Assembly: GCA_035526335.1 (NCBI GenBank) | Contig: DATLCN010000003.1 | Location: forward strand, 11,116-75,115 | DNA: 64,000 nucleotides | Origin: GCA-2861595 sp035526335 | GTDB lineage: Bacteria; Actinomycetota; Acidimicrobiia; Acidimicrobiales; GCA-2861595 | Direction: 5' to 3' | In this document: in pieces, positions 23,444 through 33,917 of the stretch | How positions within the stretch are numbered: position 1 is the stretch's first letter | Layout of the letters: each line of letters opens with the position of its first letter | The notes under the pieces: generated by a model | Told to the model about the DNA's origin: nothing | Databases searched by the model: none | What the model saw: the letters and a program-made list of their open reading frames with translations, nothing else | Program-made: the position numbers and the translations under genes

Positions 23444-24756
23444 CGGCTACCGGCGCTCGCCGGCCCCACCTCGTCGTCCGGGGGGGCACTGTCGTCGACC
23501 CCGCCGGCACCCGCACCGCCGACGTGCTCATCAGCGCGGACACCGGCACGGTCGTCGAGGTCGGACCGGACGCCGGCAACCACGCCCCCGCCGGCACCAC
23601 CGTCCTCGATGCCCGCGGCTGCATCGTCGCCCCCGGCCTGGTCGACCTCCACACCCACCTCCGGGAGCCCGGCGCCGAGGAGGCTGAGACCGTCGAGTCC
23701 GGTTCACGGGCCGCGGCCCTGGGCGGATACACCGCCATCCTCGCCATGCCCAACACCGACCCGCCCATCGACTCCGCGGCGGTCGTGCGCCAGGTGCTGG
23801 ACCTCGGCTCCACCGCCCTATGTCAGGTGGCAGTGGCCGGCGCCATCACCGTGGGACGCCGAGGAGAGCGCCTTGCGCCCATGGCGGAAATGGCTGCACT
23901 CGGCGTGCGCCTGTTCACCGACGACGGCAACGGCGTGCAGGACTCGCGCCTCATGCGCCGGGCCATGGAGTACGGGTCCGGCCTCGGCGTGACCCTGGCC
24001 CAGCACTGCGAGGATGGTGCCCTTGCCGCCGGTGGCCACATGCACGAGGGTGAATGGTCGAGCCGCCTGGGCGTTCCCGGAATACCGGCCGAGGCCGAGG
24101 AGCTCATGGTGATGCGCGACATCAGCCTCGCCAGGCTGACCGGAGCCCGGCTCCACCTGCTTCACCTCTCCACCGCCGGCTCGGTGGCCATGGTCGCCGC
24201 GGCCCGCGCCCGGGGCATCGCCGTCACCGCCGAGGTCGCCCCCCACCACTTCACGCTCACCCACGACGAACTCGCCGGCTACGACGCCCTCTTCAAGGTC
24301 AACCCGCCCCTGCGGACGGCCGCCGACGTGGACGCCGTCAAGGCTGGCTTGCAGAATGGCAGCATCGACGCCATCGCCACCGACCACGCCCCCCACCCTC
24401 AAGAGGCCAAGGAGGCTCCCTTCGACCAGGCCCCACCGGGGATGCTCGGCCTGGAGACGGCGCTGTCGCTAACCCTGAGCGAGCTCCACCTCCCAATCGA
24501 AAGGGTTCTCGCACTGCTGTCATGGCAGCCGGCGGCCATCGCCGGCCTCGCCGCCGAGCACGGCGGTCCCATCGCAGAAGGTGCCCCCGCCGATCTCTGT
24601 GTGATCGACCCGGCCGAGACATGGGTCGTCGAACCCGAGCGCCTGGCCAGCCGCAGCCGCAACACCCCCTACGCCGGGCGCAAGATGACCGGCCGCGTTC
24701 GCCACACCGTCTATAGAGGTGAGCCCGTGGTCATCGACGGCGAGGCCCAGCGATGA
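23440..24756 (+). CDS. pyrC: Dihydroorotase
   Basis: Cyclises carbamoyl aspartate to dihydroorotate. The 438-aa type I enzyme has the zinc motif VDLHTHLREPG, the later TLAQHCEDGAL and VAPHHFTLTHDEL histidines, the substrate motif FKVNPPLRTAADV and the catalytic Asp in IATDHAPHPQEAK. ATG 23440 overlaps the leader ORF stop (ATGA); the open frame upstream of it is not needed. The stop overlaps the first of two mini-ORFs leading to carA. Confidence 0.96.
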   Translation: MTATGARRPHLVVRGGTVVDPAGTRTADVLISADTGTVVEVGPDAGNHAPAGTTVLDARGCIVAPGLVDLHTHLREPGAEEAETVESGSRAAALGGYTAILAMPNTDPPIDSAAVVRQVLDLGSTALCQVAVAGAITVGRRGERLAPMAEMAALGVRLFTDDGNGVQDSRLMRRAMEYGSGLGVTLAQHCEDGALAAGGHMHEGEWSSRLGVPGIPAEAEELMVMRDISLARLTGARLHLLHLSTAGSVAMVAAARARGIAVTAEVAPHHFTLTHDELAGYDALFKVNPPLRTAADVDAVKAGLQNGSIDAIATDHAPHPQEAKEAPFDQAPPGMLGLETALSLTLSELHLPIERVLALLSWQPAAIAGLAAEHGGPIAEGAPADLCVIDPAETWVVEPERLASRSRNTPYAGRKMTGRVRHTVYRGEPVVIDGEAQR

Positions 24757-24854
24757 CCGCTTCTCGCGGTGAAAGCGAGCGCACCGGTGCGACATCTCCC
24801 CGCCAGGACGATGGGGAGACGTCGTGTGCCGGCGCCGGCGGGGTCCGACGATGA
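24753..24854 (+). other. 33-codon mini-ORF between pyrC and carA
   Basis: ATG 24753 shares ATGA with the pyrC stop. The ORF begins MTASRGESERTG and ends at TGA 24852-24854, which again overlaps the next ATG as ATGA. No known product. Candidate reinitiation relay. Confidence 0.35.
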
Positions 24855-24929
24855 CCGCCACCCCGGCCCTCCGTGCCGACGCCCGCGGGCTCCGACGATG
24901 ACCGCCATTCCGGCCCTCCGTGGCGACGC
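24844..24929 (+). repeat. Direct repeat of the carA start region, 47-bp offset
   Basis: Bases 24844-24882 and 24891-24929 agree at 36 of 39 positions and both contain CCGACGATGACCGCC. The second copy holds the true carA start, the first the mini-ORF start. Confidence 0.85.
24851..24901 (+). other. 16-codon mini-ORF, partial duplicate of the carA start
   Basis: ATG 24851 to TGA 24899-24901 encodes MTATPALRADARGLRR; carA begins MTAIPALRGDALLVL. Both ends are ATGA overlaps, with the previous mini-ORF and with carA. It clearly arose by duplication of the carA 5' end (see the repeat at 24844-24929). Confidence 0.45.
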
Positions 24930-26019
24930 GCTGCTCGTGCTCGCCGACGGGACGAAATTCGAGGGAGCAGCCTTCGGCGCCGCTGCCCCCGACGGGGTCG
25001 CCACAGGCGAGGCCGTGTTCAACACCGTCATGAGCGGCTACCAGGAGGTCATCACCGATCCCTCCTACGCCGGCCAGGTGATCGCCTTCACCTACCCGCA
25101 CCTCGGCAACTACGGCGTCACCCCCGACGACAACGAGAGCGCCCGCCCCTCCTGCCGCGGCGTCATCGCCCGGGACCTCGCCCGCCGCCCCAGCAACTGG
25201 CGCGCCACCGAGACCCTCGACGCCTTCCTGACGAGACACGGGGTCCCCGGCATCACCGGCGTCGACACCCGCCGGCTCACCCGCCACCTCCGCGAAGCCG
25301 GCTCCATGTCGTGCGCCTTCGGCACCGCCGACGAGGTCAGCCTCAAACAGGCGGCGACGGCGGAATCCGGCACCGAGGGGATGGACATGGTCGCCGGCGT
25401 CACCACCACCGGGGCCTACTCCCTCGCCGGCGAAGGCCCCCTCCGCGTGGTGGCCTACGACTTCGGCATCAAGCGCACCATCCTGCGCCACCTCCAGACC
25501 TTCGCCTCTGTCGACGTCGTCCCCGCCGCGACCTCCGCGGCCGAGGTCCTGGCCCGCAATCCCGACGGCGTCTTCCTCTCCAACGGCCCCGGTGACCCCG
25601 CCCCACTCACCTACGCCACCAAGGCCATTACCGACCTTCTCGGCGAGGTTCCGATATTCGGCATCTGTCTGGGGCACCAGCTCCTCGGCGCCGCCCTCGG
25701 CGGCCAGACCTACAAGCTGAAGTTCGGCCATCACGGCGGGAACCATCCGGTCCGCCGCCTCGCCACCGGCGCGGTCGAGATCACCAGCCAGAACCACAAC
25801 TACGCCGTCACCGAAGGCACCATCCCCAGTGCCGACGTCACCCACGTCAACCTCAACGACGGCGTCGTCGAAGGCCTGCGCTCCACCCAGGCGCCGGCAT
25901 TCTCCGTCCAGTACCACCCCGAGGCCGGCCCCGGCCCCCACGACGCCCGCTACCTCTTCGCCGAGTTCCGCCATCTCATGGAGAGCCACATCTCCGCCGG
26001 CACCGGAGCCACCCGCTAG
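24898..26019 (+). CDS. carA: Carbamoyl-phosphate synthase small (glutaminase) subunit
   Basis: Hydrolyses glutamine and feeds ammonia to CarB; shared by arginine and pyrimidine synthesis. The 373-aa protein has an N-terminal CPSase_sm domain (VFNTVMSGYQEVITDPSYAG) and a class I glutamine amidotransferase domain with the nucleophile in GICLGHQLLGAALGG and the His-Glu pair in VQYHPEAGPGPHD. ATG 24898 is the start that fits the family and lies in an ATGA overlap with a mini-ORF; there is no Shine-Dalgarno. An upstream in-frame extension to 24769 is not conserved-looking. Confidence 0.96.
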   Translation: MTAIPALRGDALLVLADGTKFEGAAFGAAAPDGVATGEAVFNTVMSGYQEVITDPSYAGQVIAFTYPHLGNYGVTPDDNESARPSCRGVIARDLARRPSNWRATETLDAFLTRHGVPGITGVDTRRLTRHLREAGSMSCAFGTADEVSLKQAATAESGTEGMDMVAGVTTTGAYSLAGEGPLRVVAYDFGIKRTILRHLQTFASVDVVPAATSAAEVLARNPDGVFLSNGPGDPAPLTYATKAITDLLGEVPIFGICLGHQLLGAALGGQTYKLKFGHHGGNHPVRRLATGAVEITSQNHNYAVTEGTIPSADVTHVNLNDGVVEGLRSTQAPAFSVQYHPEAGPGPHDARYLFAEFRHLMESHISAGTGATR

Positions 26020-26115
26020 ATGCCGATGCCCTGCGCCCGCCATCCGAACCTCGCCGAGGCCGGCCATCGAAACTGCGTCGATCCGACCGATATGTCCGCC
26101 GGAGCTGCTCGTTAG
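26020..26115 (+). other. 31-codon mini-ORF exactly filling the carA-carB gap
   Basis: The carA stop TAG is followed at once by ATG 26020, and the ORF ends in TAG 26113-26115 directly before carB ATG 26116. Its last residues (DMSAGAAR, then stop and ATGCCGA) mimic the end of CarA (HISAGTGATR, then stop and ATGCCGA), so the segment is probably a tandem duplication of the carA-carB junction. No known product. Confidence 0.4.
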
Positions 26116-29505
<3,390 letters not shown>

Positions 29506-29614
29506 GCCGCCGGCCGCGAAAGTCCCGGCGCTCCGCATGAAGAACGTGCGCCGCCTCCTTCAGTTTCGATCACATACCGCCCGGAATCGGGAGGGTATGT
29601 ACCCGGGAGCCGAC

Positions 29615-30565
29615 ATGGCCACGGCCATCGGGTCCGTGTCGTTGCCGAACCCGGTGATGACGGCCTCGGGCACGGCCGGCCATGGCGCCGAGCTGGGCGC
29701 CTACGTGGAGCTGGCCGGGCTCGGCGCCGTCGTGGTGAAGTCGCTCCATGCCGCCCCGTACGCGGGCAACGCTGCTCCCCGCCTCCACGAGACGCCAGGG
29801 GGCGGCATGTTGAACAGCGTCGGCCTCCAGGGGCCCGGTGTCGAGGCGTGGCTCGAGAACGACCTGCCGCCGCTGCTGGCCGCCGGCGCCCGGGTGGTAG
29901 CGAGCATCTGGGGCCTCACCGTCGAGGACTACGCCAAGGCCGCGGCTCTGCTCGCCGGCGCCCCGCCCGAGGTGGTGGCGGTCGAGGTCAACCTCAGCTG
30001 CCCCAACGTCGAAGCGCGCCGGAGCGTCTTCGCCCACTCGGCCACGGCCACCGCCGATGCCGTTGCCGCCGCGGCCGCGGCCGGCCGCCCCCGCTGGGCG
30101 AAGCTGAGCCCCAACGTCACCGACATCACCGAGATCGCCGGCGCCGCCGTGGATGCCGGCGCCGAGGCGCTCACCCTCGTCAACACGCTCATGGCAATGG
30201 CCATCGATCCCGACACCCGCCGGCCCCGCCTCGGCAGTGGCGCCAACGGTGGCGGCCTGTCGGGCCCCGCCATCCATCCCGTCGCCGTGCGCGCCGTCTT
30301 CGACTGCCACGCCGCCTTTCCCGATGTGCCCATCGTCGGGGTGGGCGGCGTCACCACCGGTGAGGACGCCATCGAGCTCGTCCTGGCCGGCGCCGGCGCG
30401 GTGCAGGTCGGTACCGCCACCTTCGCCGACCCTCGTGCGTCCGCCCGGGTACTCGCCGGGATGACGCAGTGGATGGCCGTACACGATGTGCGCCGCCTCA
30501 CGGACCTCATCGGCGCCGCCCATGAAGAGGTTCATAGTGACGCGAGCCCCCGCCGGGGACCATGA
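29615..30565 (+). CDS. pyrD: Dihydroorotate dehydrogenase, class 1B-like catalytic subunit
   Basis: Oxidises dihydroorotate to orotate with FMN. Motifs: LPNPVMTASGTAGHG, the NLSCPNVE loop with the catalytic Cys, AKLSPNVTDITEIA, GGLSGPAIHPVAVRAVF (class 1B type) and GVGGVTTGEDAIELVLAGA for FMN phosphate. ATG 29615 has GGGAG at 5 nt; ATG 29597 and ATG 29537 are in-frame alternatives, the last lying in an ATGA overlap with a 12-residue CTG-started mini-ORF from the carB stop. Class 1B enzymes normally need PyrK, which is not in this operon. The stop overlaps pyrF as ATGA. Confidence 0.93.
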   Translation: MATAIGSVSLPNPVMTASGTAGHGAELGAYVELAGLGAVVVKSLHAAPYAGNAAPRLHETPGGGMLNSVGLQGPGVEAWLENDLPPLLAAGARVVASIWGLTVEDYAKAAALLAGAPPEVVAVEVNLSCPNVEARRSVFAHSATATADAVAAAAAAGRPRWAKLSPNVTDITEIAGAAVDAGAEALTLVNTLMAMAIDPDTRRPRLGSGANGGGLSGPAIHPVAVRAVFDCHAAFPDVPIVGVGGVTTGEDAIELVLAGAGAVQVGTATFADPRASARVLAGMTQWMAVHDVRRLTDLIGAAHEEVHSDASPRRGP

Positions 30566-31362
30566 TGTGGGCCGCCTCACCGAGTCGCCCGGAGATGCCC
30601 ATGACCACCGCTGAGACAGCCACCGTCCCCCGCCAGAAATCCGACGTCCGCAATCGAATGGCCATCGCCCTCGACGTGGACGACGTCGTCGAGGCGGCCC
30701 GCATCGCCCGGGAGGTCCGTCCCTGGTTCGGCGTGGCCAAGGTCGGCCTCGAGCTGTTCAGCGCGGCCGGCCCCGACTCCATCGTCGAGATGGCGGACGC
30801 CGGCTACCGCGTCTTCCTCGATCTGAAGCTGCACGACATACCCACCACCGTGCGCCGGGCCGCGCAGGTGATCGCCGCGGTAGGAGCGTCGTATGTCACC
30901 ATGCACGCGGCGGGCGGGCCGGCCATGCTGCGGGCGGGCGTCGAAGGGCTGACCCACGGTGCCGCCAGCGCCGGCGTTGAGCCACCGGTCGCCCTAGCCG
31001 TCACCGTCCTGACCAGTGACAGCGACGTGCCGCCTCACGTCCTCGGCGCCCGGGTCAGGGCCGCGCTCGAAGCCGGATGTGGCGGGATCATCTGCGCCAG
31101 CTCCGACCTGCGCGAGGCGAAGATGCTCGCACCCCGCCTGGTCGCAGTGGTCCCGGGGATCCGCCCCGCCGGCGCCGGCCGGGACGACCAGGCCAGGGCC
31201 TCCACGCCGCAGGCCGCACTGGCCGCGGGGGCCGATCTTCTGGTCGTCGGAAGGGCTGTCACCGCGGCCGCCGACAGGGCCAAGGCTGCGGCCGAGCTGG
31301 TGGGCCCGCTGGCCCTCGAACGACGTCAACGCCCAGATGATCCGGGCGTTCCCTCGCGCTAG
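30562..31362 (+). CDS. pyrF: Orotidine 5'-phosphate decarboxylase
   Basis: Decarboxylates OMP to UMP, the last step of the pathway. The core begins NRMAIALDVDDVVEAARIAR; the catalytic loop VFLDLKLHDIPTTVRRAA has the Lys-Asp-Lys-Asp-type residues, and PGIRPAGAGRDDQARASTP with GADLLVVGRAVTAA binds phosphate. The ATG at 30562 forms ATGA with the pyrD stop; ATG 30601, with GGAG 6 nt before it, is an equally good start and gives a normal N-terminus. pyrE is not present downstream, so orotate phosphoribosyltransferase must be elsewhere. Confidence 0.95.
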   Translation: MMWAASPSRPEMPMTTAETATVPRQKSDVRNRMAIALDVDDVVEAARIAREVRPWFGVAKVGLELFSAAGPDSIVEMADAGYRVFLDLKLHDIPTTVRRAAQVIAAVGASYVTMHAAGGPAMLRAGVEGLTHGAASAGVEPPVALAVTVLTSDSDVPPHVLGARVRAALEAGCGGIICASSDLREAKMLAPRLVAVVPGIRPAGAGRDDQARASTPQAALAAGADLLVVGRAVTAAADRAKAAAELVGPLALERRQRPDDPGVPSR

Positions 31363-31365
31363 GGT
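31360..31365 (+). promoter_or_regulatory. Likely -10 box (TAGGGT) for mIHF, overlapping the pyrF stop codon
   Basis: TAGGGT begins with the pyrF stop TAG and ends 7 nt before ATG 31373, so mihF could be transcribed as a leaderless mRNA from within the end of pyrF. Confidence 0.45.
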
Positions 31366-31372
31366 GCCGGCC

Positions 31373-31693
31373 ATGCCACTGCCTCCCCCTCTCTCCGACG
31401 AGGACCGTGCCCGAGCGCTGGCGAAAGCGGCAGACTCCCGGCGAGCGCGGGCGGAGCTCAAGGAGAAGCTCAAGATGGGCTCCATCACCCTCGACGAACT
31501 GCTCGACCAGGCGGAGCGCGACGAGGTCGTCGGCCGTACCAAGGTCGTCGTCGTCCTGGAATCCCTGCCGGGCCTCGGCAAGGTGAAGGCCCGCCGGCTC
31601 ATGGAGCAGCTCAACATCAGTCCGGCCCGCCGTGTTCAGGGTCTGGGGGCCAAGCAGCGCGACGCTCTGCTCAGGGAGTTCGGGCAGCGCTGA
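31373..31693 (+). CDS. mihF: Actinobacterial integration host factor (mIHF)
   Basis: Small nucleoid protein unique to Actinobacteria that bends DNA. The 106-aa protein has the basic helical N-terminus (SDEDRARALAKAADSRRARA), MGSITLDELLDQAERDEVVG and the helix-hairpin-helix-like VVLESLPGLGKVKARRLMEQ and ISPARRVQGLGAKQRDALL. The position before gmk and rpoZ is the standard one in Actinobacteria and is a main reason for placing the organism in this phylum. Confidence 0.95.
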   Translation: MPLPPPLSDEDRARALAKAADSRRARAELKEKLKMGSITLDELLDQAERDEVVGRTKVVVVLESLPGLGKVKARRLMEQLNISPARRVQGLGAKQRDALLREFGQR

Positions 31694-31697
31694 ACGC

Positions 31698-32261
31698 TTG
31701 ATCTTCGTCGTATCGGGTCCGGGGGGAGTTGGGAAGGGCACCATCGTGGACCGGCTCTGCGAGCGGGTGCCGGACCTCTGGGTCAGCCGCTCGTGGACGA
31801 CGCGTGCCCGCCGGCGGGGCGAGCCGGAGACCGCCTATACGTTCGTAGACCGGCGGGAGTTCCGCGAACGGGAGAAGGCGGGCGGCTTTCTCGAATGGGC
31901 GGAGCTGGAGGCGAACCACGAGCTCTACGGCACGCCGTGGCCGGACGCGCCGGACGGAACCGACGTGCTGCTGGAGATTGATCTGCAGGGGGCGGCCCAG
32001 GTGCGCGAACGCCATCCCGAGGCGGTGGTGATCCTGGTCGTGGCCCCGTCCGAGGAGATACAGGCTTCGCGGATGAGGAGCCGGGGTGACGGTGAGGAGC
32101 ACGTGCAGGCCCGGCTGGCGCTGGGCAGGGAGGAGGAGCGGATGGGCCGGGCTCTGGCCGATCATGTCGTCGTCAACGACGACCTGGAGCGGGCCGTCGA
32201 CGAGGTCGCCGGTATACTCGCAGGCCACCCCAGAACTTCAGGAGACCAGGCATGGCCTTGA
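31698..32261 (+). CDS. gmk: Guanylate kinase
   Basis: Phosphorylates GMP to GDP. From TTG 31698 (MIFVVSGPGGVGKGTIVDRL) the protein is 187 aa, the usual size. The P-loop GPGGVGKGT, the GMP-binding SRSWTTRARRRGE and Tyr of YTFVDRREF, and LLEIDLQGAAQV are all present. No ATG or GTG lies near, and the TTG forms a TTGA overlap with a CTG-started triplet string from the mihF stop. Its last 10 bp overlap rpoZ. Confidence 0.93.
   Translation: MIFVVSGPGGVGKGTIVDRLCERVPDLWVSRSWTTRARRRGEPETAYTFVDRREFREREKAGGFLEWAELEANHELYGTPWPDAPDGTDVLLEIDLQGAAQVRERHPEAVVILVVAPSEEIQASRMRSRGDGEEHVQARLALGREEERMGRALADHVVVNDDLERAVDEVAGILAGHPRTSGDQAWP
32213..32218 (+). promoter_or_regulatory. Likely -10 box (TATACT) for rpoZ inside gmk
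   Basis: TATACT lies 33 bp before ATG 32252. Unlike the leaderless cases in this window, rpoZ has a Shine-Dalgarno (GGAG, 32241-32244), so a short leader of about 26 nt is expected. Confidence 0.35.
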
Positions 32262-32581
32262 TCAAGCCCACGATGATGAACCCTCCCGTGGAGGGCCTGC
32301 TCGACAAGGTCGACTCGAAGTTCACCCTCGTGACGCTGGCCGCCAAGCGGAGCCGCCAGATCAACTCCTATTTCAACCAGCTCGGCGAGGGGCTCGGGGC
32401 CATAGTTCCACCCCAGGTGGCCTCCGTTTCCCGCAAGCCACTCTCCATCGCTCTGGAGGAGATCTCCGCCGGCAAGATCCGCTACATCGAGAGGGTCGAG
32501 GGGGAGCCCGAGGGCGGCGAAACCGCTGAGGCCGTTCTCGTCCCGGTCGACGAAGCCGGCGCCGCGGAGCCGACGCCGTAG
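32252..32581 (+). CDS. rpoZ: RNA polymerase omega subunit
   Basis: Helps fold and assemble the beta' subunit. The 109-aa protein has the actinobacterial omega core: MNPPVEGLLDKVDSKFTLVT, AAKRSRQINSYFNQLGEG and KPLSIALEEISAGKIRY, followed by an acidic, variable tail. It overlaps gmk by 10 bp with its own ribosome-binding site. Confidence 0.95.
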   Translation: MALIKPTMMNPPVEGLLDKVDSKFTLVTLAAKRSRQINSYFNQLGEGLGAIVPPQVASVSRKPLSIALEEISAGKIRYIERVEGEPEGGETAEAVLVPVDEAGAAEPTP

Positions 32582-32624
32582 CGGCTGTGTCGCCCGGCCG
32601 CGGTAGCGAGGCCGAACAGAAGAC

Positions 32625-33917
32625 TTGTCGTCCGAGAAGGGTGTCGACGGTGCGCAGGTGTCTTTGAATCGGCCCTCCGCCCAGTCGCGTCCCCTCGCCG
32701 GCCGGGTGGTCGTCCTCGGGGTGTGCGGGAGCATCGCCGCCTACAAGGCGGCGGACCTGTGCCGGCGTCTGGTCGATGCCGGCGCGCATGTCGCTCCGGT
32801 GATGACCGGCGACGCCACCAGGTTCCTCGGCCCCGTCACTCTCTCGGCGCTGGCGTCGGAGCCGGTGCGCACCTCGCTGTGGGACGGGACCGAGCCCACT
32901 CCGCACATCCACCTGGCCCGCCACGCCGACATCGTGGTGGTGGCGCCGGCCACGGCCCGTCTCCTCGCCTCCTACACGGCGGGACTGGCCGACGACCTCC
33001 TGACCGCCACCCTGCTTGCCGTGCCTGCCGGAATCCCGGTGGTCGTGTGCCCGGCCATGCACACCGAGATGTGGCAGCACCCCGCGACCGTCGACAACGT
33101 GGCGATGCTCCGGCGCCGCGGCGTGCACGTGGTGGAACCGGCCGTGGGCGCTCTGGCCGGTGGCGACGTGGGAGTGGGCCGCATGGCCGAACCGGTCGAC
33201 ATCGCGGCCGAGGTGGTTCGCCTCGTCGAGCCACGTCCTGTCGACGACCTGGCCGGCGTACGGGTGCTCGTCACCGCCGGCGGCACCCGTGAGCCGCTCG
33301 ACGCCGTGCGGTTCCTGGCGAACCGGTCCTCCGGCAGACAGGGCCATGCCGTGGCCGAGGAGGCCGCGTCCCGAGGTGCGACGGTGACCCTTGTCACCGC
33401 CGCCGCCCTCGAGGTCCCCGCCGGTGTCGAGCCGGTGCTGGTCGAGTCGGCCGCGGACATGGAACACGAGGTGCTGTCCCGCGCCGGCGACACGGACGTG
33501 GTGGTGATGGCCGCCGCGGTCGCCGACTTCCGCCCGAAGGCACCTTCGCCCACCAAGCTCAAGAAGTCGGACGGCGTACCGGAGATCGTGCTCGAGCCCA
33601 CCACCGACATCGTCGGCACACTCGGTCGCAGCCGTCACCAGCGTCACGATCAGGTGCTGGTCGGCTTCGCCGCCGAGGCCGCCGGCGGGGCGCGGCTGCG
33701 GGAGGAGGCACGGCGAAAGCTGGCCGACAAGAGGCTCGACCTGGTGGTCGCCAACGACATCTCCGCCCCCGGAGCGGGTTTCGGGCACGACACCAACGAG
33801 GTCGTTCTGGTCGGCGACGACGGGAGCGAGCAGACTGTGCCACTGACCGACAAGCGGGAGGTGGCGGCACGGGTGCTGGACGCAGTCGTCGCCATACTCA
33901 GTAAGAGGGGCAACTGA
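32625..33917 (+). CDS. coaBC: Phosphopantothenoylcysteine decarboxylase / phosphopantothenate-cysteine ligase
   Basis: Bifunctional enzyme of coenzyme A synthesis. The N-terminal CoaC flavoprotein half has VVVLGVCGSIAAYKAADL, the catalytic His in PTPHIHLARHADI, APATARLLASYTAGLADDL and CPAMHTEMWQHP. The C-terminal CoaB half has VLVTAGGTREPLDAVRFLAN, the DVVVMAAAVADFRPK segment and NDISAPGAGFGHDTNEV. 430 aa from TTG 32625, but GTG 32658 is an equally plausible start since the domain begins ~27 residues in. Stop and metK start overlap (TGATG). Confidence 0.93.
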   Translation: MSSEKGVDGAQVSLNRPSAQSRPLAGRVVVLGVCGSIAAYKAADLCRRLVDAGAHVAPVMTGDATRFLGPVTLSALASEPVRTSLWDGTEPTPHIHLARHADIVVVAPATARLLASYTAGLADDLLTATLLAVPAGIPVVVCPAMHTEMWQHPATVDNVAMLRRRGVHVVEPAVGALAGGDVGVGRMAEPVDIAAEVVRLVEPRPVDDLAGVRVLVTAGGTREPLDAVRFLANRSSGRQGHAVAEEAASRGATVTLVTAAALEVPAGVEPVLVESAADMEHEVLSRAGDTDVVVMAAAVADFRPKAPSPTKLKKSDGVPEIVLEPTTDIVGTLGRSRHQRHDQVLVGFAAEAAGGARLREEARRKLADKRLDLVVANDISAPGAGFGHDTNEVVLVGDDGSEQTVPLTDKREVAARVLDAVVAILSKRGN

